64,000 nucleotides of DNA from JBMOLL01 sp049325415 (GTDB taxonomy: Bacteria > Bacteroidota > Bacteroidia > Bacteroidales > GCA-2748055), in assembly GCA_049325415.1 (NCBI GenBank), contig JBMOLL010000015.1, positions 54,096 through 118,095 on the forward strand, given 5' to 3'. Positions 7,870 to 16,253 of this stretch are shown piece after piece. The translations under genes and the position numbers were made by a program. A model generated the notes under the pieces. The model had not been told where the DNA came from, did not search any database, and saw nothing but the letters and a program-made list of their open reading frames with translations. How positions within the stretch are numbered: position 1 is the first letter of the stretch; every line of letters starts with the position of its first letter.

Positions 7870-8592
7870 CTACCTTCCGGCAAAAAAGTTTACAAAGGAG
7901 AGCAGGATGTAACAGAGGATAATTACCGGAAAGGCCTGTAACCCGCCGGCTATTAGAAGGATAAGGGCCAGCAGGAGGAAAAAGTAACGAATGAAGTTTT
8001 CTTTCAGCCGGAAATTCCTGAATTTAAGCGAAAACATGGGAACCGGCAGGATCATAAGGACCGTCAGGAGGACCTGAACGATCAGCAGGAACCAGATAAA
8101 ATCGGGGTGATCGTAAAGCTGACCGTTTTTCATCACCTCGGCATAGATGCCGGCCCAGAACAGGGTATTGGCCGGTGTGGCGAGACCGGAAAAGATACCG
8201 TCGCCCTGGTCGTAAAGATTAAAACGTGCCAGACGTATAGCTGCTGCTGCAGGGATCATGAGCACACTGAGTCCGATCAGGTCGCGGATCAGTGGTGCAG
8301 CAAGGATCCGGCTTCCTTGATCAAGAGTGAAGCCGAAGCGATACACCTGGTAAAGCAGGAAAGCCGGAAGAACACCGAAAGAAACCATGTCGGACAGTGA
8401 ATCCAGCTGTTTGCCGATGGGTGATCCTGCCTTAAGCACCCTCGCTGCCATCCCGTCGAGAAAGTCAAAGACAGCAGCGGCAAGAATTAGGGCCAGGGTA
8501 ATTTTCCATTCTCCCTGCGTACTGAACCAGATGGCCAGAACGCCGGCCATCAGGTTCAGCAGGGTGATAAAGTTCGGGATGTGCTTTTTCAT
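7870..8592 (-). CDS. pssA: CDP-diacylglycerol--serine O-phosphatidyltransferase
   Basis: Inner-membrane enzyme making phosphatidylserine from CDP-diacylglycerol and serine, the precursor of phosphatidylethanolamine. It has 240 residues with about seven membrane segments. The CDP-alcohol phosphotransferase motif DG-x2-AR-x8-G-x3-D-x3-D is perfect, starting at DGMAARVLKAG and ending DSLSD. The family opening MKKHIPNFITLLNLMAG is also typical. It has its own likely promoter just upstream, 57 bases beyond the small cyd gene. Confidence 0.95.
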   Translation of the reverse strand: MKKHIPNFITLLNLMAGVLAIWFSTQGEWKITLALILAAAVFDFLDGMAARVLKAGSPIGKQLDSLSDMVSFGVLPAFLLYQVYRFGFTLDQGSRILAAPLIRDLIGLSVLMIPAAAAIRLARFNLYDQGDGIFSGLATPANTLFWAGIYAEVMKNGQLYDHPDFIWFLLIVQVLLTVLMILPVPMFSLKFRNFRLKENFIRYFFLLLALILLIAGGLQAFPVIILCYILLSFVNFFAGR

Positions 8593-8596
8593 TCTG

Positions 8597-8628
8597 CTAA
8601 GTTAGCAAGAAGTCCACTCCCGTCAAAA
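8597..8628 (-). promoter_or_regulatory. Probable pssA promoter (-33 and -7)
   Basis: On the minus strand TTTTG (8624-8628) is followed by 19 bases and then TAACTTAG (8597-8604), one mismatch from TAnnTTTG. The spacing fits the Bacteroidota consensus. The pssA ATG is only 4 bases downstream, so the message may be leaderless or the true start point lies slightly off. Confidence 0.4.
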
Positions 8629-8649
8629 CCGGCAGTTAAAGGGACTGGT

Positions 8650-8778
8650 TCAGCCCTGTTCTCCCGACTCTTCCAGTTTTTTGTTAAAGATCCTCAGAGC
8701 AAGCTTTACCAGCTGGTAGCTCACGATAATCATAAACGGCCAGGAGAGGTAGCCAAGTACGGACATTATATAGTTCAT
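8650..8778 (-). CDS. 42-residue CydX-like small membrane protein
   Basis: Small open reading frame starting 11 bases after the cydB stop on the same strand, with an AGGA ribosome-binding sequence 4 bases before the ATG. The protein starts MNYIMSVLGYLSWPFMIIVS, continues YQLVKLALRIFNKKLEES and ends GEQG: one membrane segment (about residues 4-27) with a tryptophan in the middle, then a basic amphipathic stretch and an acidic tail. This matches the position and general architecture of CydX/CydS-type third subunits of cytochrome bd, although the sequence is not E. coli CydX. I infer a bd accessory subunit. It is short enough to be missed by usual gene callers. Confidence 0.65.
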   Translation of the reverse strand: MNYIMSVLGYLSWPFMIIVSYQLVKLALRIFNKKLEESGEQG

Positions 8779-8789
8779 TTTCCTATTTT

Positions 8790-9920
8790 TTAATAAACAT
8801 GGGATTCCTCTTCCATCTCTTTTTCATCGATCTTCTTCACATTGATCTTGCTCCAGGCGTACCAGATATAGGCAATTACCACGGGCACGAAAAGCGAGAC
8901 ATAGCTCATGGCCACCAGGGTATAATGACTGGAGGAACTGTTGGCTATGGTAAGCGAACTCTGCAGATCGTGTGCGGAAGGATAAAAGGCAGTATGGTTA
9001 AATCCGGCGATCAGGAAGAGCGAGAATACCACAAGAATGGTCCCGGGACCGGTTATCCATATCCCTTTTGATCCTCCCTTCAGCAGGCTGAGGATAATCC
9101 CCGCCAGAACACCAACGACACCCAGGAGGAAAAGCACAAGCACCAGCGGCATCTGGAGCAGATTGTGGAGGTATTTGAATTTCTCCATGAAAACCACACC
9201 GGTATCCGGATCCACGGCAAAGCCTTCCCTGATCAGGAGCCATACTGCAAAGACGAGGAAAAAGACGACAAAGGGAATGGCATTGTACAGGAGCCGTTTC
9301 CTGGTCCGGGCAATAATCTCCTCATGATCGATGCTGTTCATAAAATAAAGCAAGCCCAGCACCCTGGCAAGGAAAAGTACAGTAAAACCAAGCATCAGGT
9401 TAAAGGGATCAAGTGCTGCTTCCAGTCCTCGCGTTCCCTTTGCCCAGGTTACACTGTTCAGGGCATCGAGGGAAAACTCGGCGCCGGAGAAAAAGGTAGC
9501 CACGGCCACACCGATCAGGAAGGTTCCCAGAAAACCGTTGATCATCAGGAAGGCTTCATAGGTCTTCTGACCCAGAAAATTGCTGGCCTTGCTCCGGAAC
9601 TCATAGGAAACTGCCTGAATTACAAAGGCAAAGAGGATGGCCATCCAAACCCAGTAAGCTCCGCCGAAACTGGTTGCATAGAAAAGCGGGAAAGAGGCAA
9701 AGAAGGCTCCGCCAAAGGTCACCAGGGTAGTAAAAGTGAATTCCCATTTACGTCCCAGAGTATTTACGATGATGGTTCTCTCCTTTTCGGTTCTGCCGAT
9801 CCGGTAGATAAAGGTCTGTCCACCCTGTACAAACATCAGAAAGACCAGGATGGCGCCAAGCAGCGATACGATGATAAACCAGTAATGCTGCAATACGGAA
9901 ATTGAAAGTGCTTCAAACAT
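8790..9920 (-). CDS. cydB: Cytochrome bd ubiquinol/menaquinol oxidase subunit II
   Basis: Integral membrane subunit of the high-affinity bd oxidase. It has 376 residues with about eight to nine membrane helices. The N terminus (LQHYWFIIVSLLGAILVFLM) with the following GGQT motif, and the AFVIQAVSYEFRSK block (helix III region of CydB), are characteristic. It lies 2 bases after cydA and is followed by a small CydX-like gene. In the complex CydB stabilises CydA and provides a structural pseudo-dimer without the functional hemes. Confidence 0.95.
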   Translation of the reverse strand: MFEALSISVLQHYWFIIVSLLGAILVFLMFVQGGQTFIYRIGRTEKERTIIVNTLGRKWEFTFTTLVTFGGAFFASFPLFYATSFGGAYWVWMAILFAFVIQAVSYEFRSKASNFLGQKTYEAFLMINGFLGTFLIGVAVATFFSGAEFSLDALNSVTWAKGTRGLEAALDPFNLMLGFTVLFLARVLGLLYFMNSIDHEEIIARTRKRLLYNAIPFVVFFLVFAVWLLIREGFAVDPDTGVVFMEKFKYLHNLLQMPLVLVLFLLGVVGVLAGIILSLLKGGSKGIWITGPGTILVVFSLFLIAGFNHTAFYPSAHDLQSSLTIANSSSSHYTLVAMSYVSLFVPVVIAYIWYAWSKINVKKIDEKEMEEESHVY

Positions 9921-9922
9921 GA

Positions 9923-11482
9923 TTATTTCCCTCCCGGTCCTTTTTTAATTTGACTTAACATGATTTTGATCTCAGCGATGAACAGCGCTGTGAAGGTGAC
10001 GAGGAAAATCCAGAAAGTCAGCTGCACGGCACCGGAATTGATCTTTGAGACGGCCGAAATGGTCGGCATCAGTTCATAGACCACCCAGGGCTGACGGCCC
10101 AGTTCAGCGAGGACCCAGCCTGCCTGAGAGGCAATCCAGGGCATCGGGATCGTGATCAAAGCCACCCAGAGGAGCCATTTGTGTTTGCCCCACCGGTTCT
10201 TCAGGCTCAGGTACAGGGCGATGAGTGAAAGGATCAGGAAGTGCAGCCCGAGCACCACCATGATATGGAAGGTATAAAAACTCATCTTCACGTTGGGGAT
10301 CAGTTCATTAATGTTCCTTCCCTGATAATAGCCATAGCCGAAATACTGATAGTAGTCTTCCAGCCAAACCGGATCGTAAAAGCGGGCACGCAGTTCGTTA
10401 TAGGTGGCCGTATCCCCTCTTTCCCTGGCTTTCTTGAATTCCCGGAGTGTCTCAATGGCAATGGCCCCCCTGCTGATCTTCTCTTCGTAGGACATCAGTC
10501 CCTGTTCTTCATTTCCATAAACAAGGTCGGTTATTCCCGGTACAAAACCGCTCGGGGTAAGAAATACCATGTAAGAAAGGGCACTGGGGATCTGAAACTT
10601 GAATATAAACTCTTCCCTGGGGTTCGGGATGCCAGTACTGTCGATCTTCAGGGCGCCAAAGGCCACAAGCGGTGCATGGGTCTGTCCTTCATAGAGGGCT
10701 TCCATGGCAGCAAACTTCATCGGCTGCTGAAAGGCGATCTTCCGGGCCGAGGTATCCCCCGTAAAGATGGTGGCAATGGCGGCAATCACACCGAAAACAG
10801 AAGCCACCAGGGTACTTTTTTTGGCAAACAGAACCTCCCTGTTCCTGAGCAGGAACCAGGCGCTGATCCCGATCACCACGATCGCAGCAAGGGTGAAACT
10901 GGAGGTGATCGTATGCAGGAACTTGTTCACGGCGCTGGGGGACAGAAACACCTCCCAGAAACTGGTCATTTCGTTTCGGGCCGTTTCGGGATTGAACCGG
11001 GTTCCGACAGGATCCTGCATCCAGGCGTTGGCAACCAGGATCCAGACTGCCGAAAGGTTTGCACCAATGGCAGTCAGCCAGGTGCTGGCCAGGTGGAATT
11101 TTTTCGAAACCTTGTTCCAGCCGAAAAACATAACAGCAATAAAGGTCGATTCCATAAAAAAGGCCATGATGCCTTCTATGGCAAGAGGTGCACCGAAAAT
11201 GTCGCCTACAAACCAGGAATAATTGGACCAGTTGGTACCAAACTCAAACTCCAGGATGATACCGGTAGAAACACCGATGGCAAAGTTGATCCCGAAGATC
11301 TTCATCCAGAATTTCGTGATCCTTTTCCACTCTTCGTCACCGGTTTTCACGTAGAGGGTCTCCATAAAGGCTATGATAAAGGAGAGCCCGAGTGTGAGCG
11401 GAACAAAGATCCAGTGGAACATGGCGGTCAGGGCAAACTGCCCCCGCGACCAGTCGATTAATGATAGATCAATTGCTTCCAT
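9923..11482 (-). CDS. cydA: Cytochrome bd quinol oxidase subunit I
   Basis: Catalytic subunit that oxidises quinol at the periplasmic face and reduces oxygen to water at hemes b558, b595 and d. It has 519 residues. Visible landmarks: the N-terminal heme ligand His at residue 23 in ALTAMFHWIFVPLTLG, the helix V His in NKFLHTITSSF, the Met ligand in FYTFHIMVVLG, and the diagnostic GRQPWVVYELMPT. The Q-loop between helices VI and VII is long (about 130 residues, with FKFQIPSALSYM), as in the E. coli L-type enzymes. It follows the DUF4492 gene by 8 bases. Confidence 0.97.
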   Translation of the reverse strand: MEAIDLSLIDWSRGQFALTAMFHWIFVPLTLGLSFIIAFMETLYVKTGDEEWKRITKFWMKIFGINFAIGVSTGIILEFEFGTNWSNYSWFVGDIFGAPLAIEGIMAFFMESTFIAVMFFGWNKVSKKFHLASTWLTAIGANLSAVWILVANAWMQDPVGTRFNPETARNEMTSFWEVFLSPSAVNKFLHTITSSFTLAAIVVIGISAWFLLRNREVLFAKKSTLVASVFGVIAAIATIFTGDTSARKIAFQQPMKFAAMEALYEGQTHAPLVAFGALKIDSTGIPNPREEFIFKFQIPSALSYMVFLTPSGFVPGITDLVYGNEEQGLMSYEEKISRGAIAIETLREFKKARERGDTATYNELRARFYDPVWLEDYYQYFGYGYYQGRNINELIPNVKMSFYTFHIMVVLGLHFLILSLIALYLSLKNRWGKHKWLLWVALITIPMPWIASQAGWVLAELGRQPWVVYELMPTISAVSKINSGAVQLTFWIFLVTFTALFIAEIKIMLSQIKKGPGGK

Positions 11483-11490
11483 AGAAATAT

Positions 11491-11724
11491 TTAGGGGTTA
11501 GTAATTTGCTCAATAACATAGTTGCTGCGTTCTTCATCGGTAGCAAAATTCTTTTTAAGCAGATCCGGGAAGAAAAGAAGCTTAAGAATAACAAACATGA
11601 TGAAGAGCTTGATCAGAATGATTGCCCAGAGCTGCCGGCCCCAGGTCATTGTCCGGAAACCCTCAACATAAAACCTCACTACCTTTTTAACTATACTGAT
11701 CACCTGAAAGTAAAGATTTTTCAT
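11491..11724 (-). CDS. DUF4492 protein, first gene of the cyd operon
   Basis: A 77-residue membrane protein that precedes cydA in many Bacteroidota. It has an amphipathic N terminus (VVRFYVEGFRTMTWGRQLW) and a single strongly hydrophobic helix (IILIKLFIMFVILKLLFF), followed by a charged tail ending NYVIEQITNP. The constant linkage to cydAB implies a role in assembly or stability of cytochrome bd, but no function is established to my knowledge. It starts the operon DUF4492-cydA-cydB-small CydX-like gene. Confidence 0.85.
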   Translation of the reverse strand: MKNLYFQVISIVKKVVRFYVEGFRTMTWGRQLWAIILIKLFIMFVILKLLFFPDLLKKNFATDEERSNYVIEQITNP

Positions 11725-11768
11725 ACGAATCTATATGAAAAAATTTAAATATCTACATTTTACTAATC

Positions 11769-11798
11769 AAGACTAATTAAAAATTAAAAGTTAGTCTT
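11769..11798. promoter_or_regulatory. Inverted repeat between cyd and SCO/caa3 operons
   Basis: AAGACTAA (11769-11776) and TTAGTCTT (11791-11798) form perfect 8-base arms separated by 14 AT-rich bases, in the 233-base divergent region between the bd operon and the SCO-oxidase operon. The dyad spans about three helical turns, as for a dimeric regulator, and the position would allow control of both oxidases. A role is inferred only; AT-rich gaps give such repeats by chance now and then. Confidence 0.35.
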
Positions 11799-11957
11799 TT
11801 ATTTTAAATGCTTCTAAATAAAAAACGTGGGCGGGGCAAAAGCCCGAAGACACTAAACATTCGAAGACCTGGATTGTTTTTAATCACATAAAAAAACGCT
11901 GCTCCTCCGTTGACCCATATGAAGATATATTCTTAACTTACAATCCACAACAAGACT

Positions 11958-12743
11958 ATGAAAAGAATATTGTTTTTTTTATTCCTGCCGGCTTTATGCA
12001 TTTACCTGCCGGCACAGGTGAAATCAACCACCGTTGCTGCCGATGATATTGAAATCGGTATCGTTGAAAAACTGGACCAGAACATTCCCCTGGATGTCAT
12101 CCTCTTTGATGAGAACGGGGATACGGTCGTCCTCTCCTCCCTTTTCGATAAACCTACGTTGATCTCCTTTGTATATTTCCGGTGTCCGGGTATCTGTTCA
12201 CCGCTGATGGACGGTATTGCAGAAGTAATTGATAAATCGGATCTGGTACTGGGAAAGGATTACCAGGTTCTGACGATCAGTTTCGACCCGCGGGAGGACC
12301 GTTTTCTGGCCCAGAAGAAAAAAGCCAACTATCTGAATCTGATGCAGAAAAAAGACCTGGCAAGTGCGGGTTGGCACTTCTTCACCGGCGACAGCGCGAA
12401 CATCAAAAGGCTTACAGATGCCACCGGATTCCGTTACAAACCGGCCGGCAATGATTTCGTCCATGCCGCCACGCTGATCTTCACCGATCCGCACGGGAAG
12501 ATCACACGATACATGAACGGAACCTATTTCCTGCCGTTTGAAGTGAAGATGTCGGTTATCGATGCTTCAAAGGGCATTTCCGGGCCCACGATCAACAAGG
12601 TGCTGCAGTATTGCTATTCCTATGATCCTGAAGGACAAAGTTATGTGTTGAATATCACCAAGGTGGCAGGAACCCTGATCCTGTTTCTGGGGCTCATCCT
12701 CTTCCTTGTCCTGATACTCGCGAGAAAAAAGAAAAAAAACTAA
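11958..12743 (+). CDS. SCO1/SenC family copper chaperone
   Basis: Thioredoxin-fold protein that delivers copper to the CuA site of cytochrome oxidase. It has 261 residues: an N-terminal signal sequence (cleavage near YLPAQ), the copper-binding CxxxC at C76-C80 (YFRCPGIC), and the conserved His at 169 (NDFVHAATLIF). All three copper ligands are present. Unusually compared with mitochondrial SCO, the membrane anchor is at the C terminus (TKVAGTLILFLGLILFLVLI followed by a lysine-rich tail). It is the first gene of the caa3 operon, 3 bases before subunit I. Confidence 0.92.
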   Translation: MKRILFFLFLPALCIYLPAQVKSTTVAADDIEIGIVEKLDQNIPLDVILFDENGDTVVLSSLFDKPTLISFVYFRCPGICSPLMDGIAEVIDKSDLVLGKDYQVLTISFDPREDRFLAQKKKANYLNLMQKKDLASAGWHFFTGDSANIKRLTDATGFRYKPAGNDFVHAATLIFTDPHGKITRYMNGTYFLPFEVKMSVIDASKGISGPTINKVLQYCYSYDPEGQSYVLNITKVAGTLILFLGLILFLVLILARKKKKN

Positions 12744-12746
12744 ACT

Positions 12747-14360
12747 ATGATGTCTGAATCCTCTCAACAAACAAGCTACAGGAGCTACCTGGAAGAGACA
12801 GGGGGCCGGAAAGGCCTTTTCAAATGGATCCTTTCCACGGACCACAAGCGGATTGCCCTGCTCTATCTGTATTCTATGATGGCCTGGTTCTTTGTAGGTG
12901 TACTGCTCGGTCTGATGATGAAACTTGAGCTCATTGCACCGGGGCGTACAATAATGGGCCCACAGGCCTATAACAGCACCTTCACCGTTCACGGGGTGAT
13001 CATGATCTTCCTGATCGTGGTTCCCGGGCTGCCGGCCGTTTTTGGAAACTTCCTCCTGCCGCTGCAGATCGGGGCACGCGATGTGGCTTTCCCGAGATTG
13101 AACCTGTTTTCCTGGTATGTCTATGTACTGGGGTCGCTCCTTGTGATCAGTTCACTTTTCCTCGGCGACGGTCCGCCCGATACCGGCTGGACCTTTTACG
13201 CCCCCTATAGTTTCAAAACGGGGACCAATATGTTGCCGGCAGTGCTCGGAGCATTTGTACTTGGGTTTTCTTCCATCCTCACCGGCCTGAACTTCATCGT
13301 AACCATTCACAGGATGCGTGCACCCGGCATGACCTGGTTCAAGATGCCCCTCTTCCCCTGGACCCTTTACGGCACAGCCTGGATACAGCTTCTCGCCACA
13401 CCCATCGTAGGTATAACCCTTCTGATGATCCTCGCAGAACGCTTGTTTGGCATCGGGTTCTTCGATCCGGCCAAGGGAGGTGACCCGATCCTGTACCAGC
13501 ACCTCTTCTGGATCTACAGCCATCCTGCGGTATACATCATGATCCTCCCGGCCATGGGAGCGATCTCCGAGATCATCCCCACCTTTGCGAGAAAAACGAT
13601 CTTCGGTTATAAGGCCATCGTGATTTCGACCCTGGCCATTGCCTTTGTGGGCTACTTTGTGTGGGGTCATCATATGTTTACCTCCGGAATGAGCGGCACT
13701 GCATTATATACCTTTTCCATCCTTACATTTATCGTTGCCATCCCGAGTGCAATCAAGGTGTTTAACTGGATCTCGACCATGCACAAGGGTTCCATCTCCA
13801 CCGATCCGCCCTTCCTCTGGGCCGCTTCCTTTATCTTCCTTTTTATGGTCGGAGGTCTGACCGGTCTTGTTCTCGGAGCCCTGGCGACCAATGTTCACCT
13901 GCACGATACCGCGTTTGTCGTGGCCCATTTCCATTTCATTGTCTTCGGAGGCACGGGTTTTGCCTTCTTCGGAGCCCTTCATTACTGGTTCCCGAAGATC
14001 TACGGCAAGATGTATGATTTCAGCTGGGCCCGTACCGGCTGGATCCTGTTTTTCCTCGGTTTCATCACCCTTTACGGGCCCATGTTTTACCTGGGGATTA
14101 CCGGGATGCCACGACGCTATTTCGATTATCTCGAAGAATATCACGGACCGAACATCATCTCCTCCATCGGTGCTCTGATCATGGTTACCGGCTTCATTAT
14201 CACCGTTGTGAACCTATTCAAAGCAGCAAAATCAGGGCCGAAAGCTGAAATGAATCCCTGGGGAGGAACCAATCTGGAATGGAGAGTACCCTCTCCCCCG
14301 CCGGTGGAGAATTTCGAGGAAATTCCCGTTATCGAGAAAGCGACGTATAAAATTGACTAA
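12747..14360 (+). CDS. ctaD: Cytochrome c oxidase subunit I (A2-type heme-copper oxidase)
   Basis: Catalytic subunit of the caa3 oxidase. It has 537 residues and twelve membrane helices. Low-spin heme ligand His82 (FTVHGVIMIF), the CuB/cross-linked pair H259-Y263 in IYSHPAVYIMILP, CuB ligands H308-H309 (FVWGHHMFTSGM), and heme ligands H394 and H396 (FVVAHFHFIVF) are all in place. The YSHP form replaces the GHPE of A1 oxidases, which marks the A2 family: no helix-VI glutamate, with the Tyr-Ser pair instead. Two ATGs occur in tandem at the start; the first is used here. Confidence 0.97.
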   Translation: MMSESSQQTSYRSYLEETGGRKGLFKWILSTDHKRIALLYLYSMMAWFFVGVLLGLMMKLELIAPGRTIMGPQAYNSTFTVHGVIMIFLIVVPGLPAVFGNFLLPLQIGARDVAFPRLNLFSWYVYVLGSLLVISSLFLGDGPPDTGWTFYAPYSFKTGTNMLPAVLGAFVLGFSSILTGLNFIVTIHRMRAPGMTWFKMPLFPWTLYGTAWIQLLATPIVGITLLMILAERLFGIGFFDPAKGGDPILYQHLFWIYSHPAVYIMILPAMGAISEIIPTFARKTIFGYKAIVISTLAIAFVGYFVWGHHMFTSGMSGTALYTFSILTFIVAIPSAIKVFNWISTMHKGSISTDPPFLWAASFIFLFMVGGLTGLVLGALATNVHLHDTAFVVAHFHFIVFGGTGFAFFGALHYWFPKIYGKMYDFSWARTGWILFFLGFITLYGPMFYLGITGMPRRYFDYLEEYHGPNIISSIGALIMVTGFIITVVNLFKAAKSGPKAEMNPWGGTNLEWRVPSPPPVENFEEIPVIEKATYKID

Positions 14361-14371
14361 CCCGACCTTAT

Positions 14372-14986
14372 ATGACACAGGCTGTTATGCATAACGAGCA
14401 CCGGGACGACCTGGGATCAAAGATCGGAATGTGGCTGTTTATATTTACGGAACTGCTGCTTTTCGGCGGACTGTTCATAGTCTATTCCGTCTACCGCTAC
14501 CTCAATTCAACCGCTTTTCACCTGGCGGCCCATGAGCTGGATGTAACCATCGGAACCATCAATACCGTGATCCTGCTGGTCAGCAGTATGACGGTGGCCA
14601 TGTCGACCACTGCCATCCAGAAAGGCAATAAAAAACTGACATTGGCCCTGCTGGGCGTCACTATCCTTCTGGCCCTGGCCTTCCTGGTAAACAAATACTT
14701 TGAATGGGGAGCCAAGATCCACCACGGACTCTATCCCGGCTCAGCCGCTCTGGAGGAGCTTGGACGGGGTGATATCCTCTTTTTCGGTCTCTATTTCTTC
14801 ATGACCGGATTGCATGCCTTCCATATCATTGTTGGAGTGGTACTCCTGTCTGTTATCCTCATAAAAACACGAAACGGAAAGATTGCACCCGACAACTTCC
14901 AGTTACTGGAAAACGGAGGTCTGTACTGGCACCTGGTCGACCTGATCTGGATCTTCCTCTTCCCCCTGTTTTATCTGATCACCTAA
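14372..14986 (+). CDS. ctaE: Cytochrome c oxidase subunit III
   Basis: Seven-to-five-helix membrane subunit of the caa3 oxidase, 204 residues, the short form found in caa3 enzymes. Recognisable blocks are KIGMWLFIFTELLLFGGLF near the N terminus and the C-terminal FMTGLHAFHIIVGVVLL followed by LYWHLVDLIWIFLFPLFYL. It has no cofactor and is thought to stabilise proton uptake through subunit I. It lies 11 bases after ctaD and 12 before ctaF. Confidence 0.95.
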   Translation: MTQAVMHNEHRDDLGSKIGMWLFIFTELLLFGGLFIVYSVYRYLNSTAFHLAAHELDVTIGTINTVILLVSSMTVAMSTTAIQKGNKKLTLALLGVTILLALAFLVNKYFEWGAKIHHGLYPGSAALEELGRGDILFFGLYFFMTGLHAFHIIVGVVLLSVILIKTRNGKIAPDNFQLLENGGLYWHLVDLIWIFLFPLFYLIT

Positions 14987-14998
14987 TCCTGAAGCATA

Positions 14999-15283
14999 AT
15001 GGAAAACGAAAAACATCATATAGTTCCTTTTAAGACCTACGGACTGATACTGCTGGCCCTGATAGCCCTGACCTTTGTGTCGGTGGCTGTGACCCGGATC
15101 GAGCTGACCAGGTGGTCGACAGCCGTAGCCCTGCTGATCGCCACGGTAAAGGTGGGACTGGTCCTGACCTTTTTCATGCATCTGAAGTTCGACCAGAAGA
15201 TATTCAGGGTGATGGTCCCCCTCATCTTCCTGCTGCTGATCATTGTGATTGTCATAACCTTCCTCGATTACCTATACCGTTAA
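14999..15283 (+). CDS. ctaF: Cytochrome c oxidase subunit IV (caa3 type)
   Basis: A 94-residue membrane protein with three hydrophobic helices, matching the prokaryotic oxidase subunit IV family (FVSVAVTRIELTRW, ATVKVGLVLTFFMHLKF). It is not catalytic; its position between subunits III and II in the operon and the FFMHLKF motif support the call. The arrangement I-III-IV-II differs from the more usual II-I-III-IV order. Confidence 0.9.
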   Translation: MENEKHHIVPFKTYGLILLALIALTFVSVAVTRIELTRWSTAVALLIATVKVGLVLTFFMHLKFDQKIFRVMVPLIFLLLIIVIVITFLDYLYR

Positions 15284-15299
15284 CAGAAACCAAGCTGCC

Positions 15300-16253
15300 A
15301 TGTATACTTCATCTCCGCAAAATGCTTCCAATTTTGTTGCCGGCGTCGATCTGGCCTTCCTGATCATTCTTGGTGTGGCTTTCCTTTTTCTGATCTCCCT
15401 TACCACCATCATGATTATCTTCATCAGGAAGTACAGGCGAGATCGTCATCCGGAAGCTGTTCAAAATGAAGGGAATAACCTGCTGGAACTTCTCTGGACC
15501 CTGATTCCCGCCCTGCTTGTCCTCGTGATGTTTTACTTTGGCTGGATGGGCTGGAAACCGATGAGGACTCCCCCGGAAGATGCCCGCCACGTGAAGGCGA
15601 TAGCCCGCATGTGGCAGTTCCGGTTTGAATATGAAAACGGAAAAGTCACCGACAGTCTCTTTGTTCCCGTAGGGGAACCGGTTATCCTCGATCTGGTTGC
15701 CCTGGATGTGATCCACAGCCTCTACATCCCTTCCTTCAGGGTAAAGGAGGATATGGTTCCCGGCAGGGTCAAGCAGATGTGGTTCACTCCGGGCAGGGTT
15801 GGCAATTATGATCTTTTCTGTGCCGAATACTGTGGCCTGCAACATTCCTACATGTACACCGGGGTCAAGGTGATGCCGAAGGAAGAATTCGACAGCTGGA
15901 TTGCCGATACCACAGCCATGGCTCCGGTTGTTACGGCAGAAATGAGCCCTGCCGATCAGGGCTACCAGCTGATGATCAAAAACGGCTGCAACGCCTGTCA
16001 CTCCAACGACGGTTCGAAACTCGTGGGACCTTCCTACCTTGGGAACTGGGGCAAGTCGCATACGGTGATCACGGGCGGTCAGGAACGCGAGGTAGTAATG
16101 GATGAGGAATATGTGATCCGTTCCATTTTTGATCCTAATTATGACCTGGTTAAAGGTTATAACAAAGGCCTGATGCTGTCCTATAAGGGGCAGATTACAG
16201 AAGATGAAGCCAGGCTGATTGCCGGGTATATTAAAGCACTCAATGAGAAATAA
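15300..16253 (+). CDS. ctaC: Cytochrome c oxidase subunit II with fused cytochrome c (caa3)
   Basis: Electron-entry subunit, 317 residues. Two N-terminal membrane helices (about 15-42 and 62-82), then the cupredoxin domain with CuA ligands H139 (DVIHSLYIPSF), C174, C178, H182 and M185 (CAEYCGLQHSYM). A C-terminal cytochrome c domain carries C230-N-A-C-H234, with a later Met in GLMLSYKGQI as the probable sixth ligand. The fused heme makes this a caa3 oxidase, able to take electrons from a c-type carrier or directly from alternative complex III. No lipobox is seen. The farnesyltransferase gene begins inside its last 11 bases. Confidence 0.96.
   Translation: MYTSSPQNASNFVAGVDLAFLIILGVAFLFLISLTTIMIIFIRKYRRDRHPEAVQNEGNNLLELLWTLIPALLVLVMFYFGWMGWKPMRTPPEDARHVKAIARMWQFRFEYENGKVTDSLFVPVGEPVILDLVALDVIHSLYIPSFRVKEDMVPGRVKQMWFTPGRVGNYDLFCAEYCGLQHSYMYTGVKVMPKEEFDSWIADTTAMAPVVTAEMSPADQGYQLMIKNGCNACHSNDGSKLVGPSYLGNWGKSHTVITGGQEREVVMDEEYVIRSIFDPNYDLVKGYNKGLMLSYKGQITEDEARLIAGYIKALNEK

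Noticed and set aside
10241..11461. 406-codon plus-strand frame opposite cydA
   Set aside because: Antisense shadow of cydA; the product is rich in Gly, His and Pro with no domain, typical of a reverse frame of a membrane protein gene.
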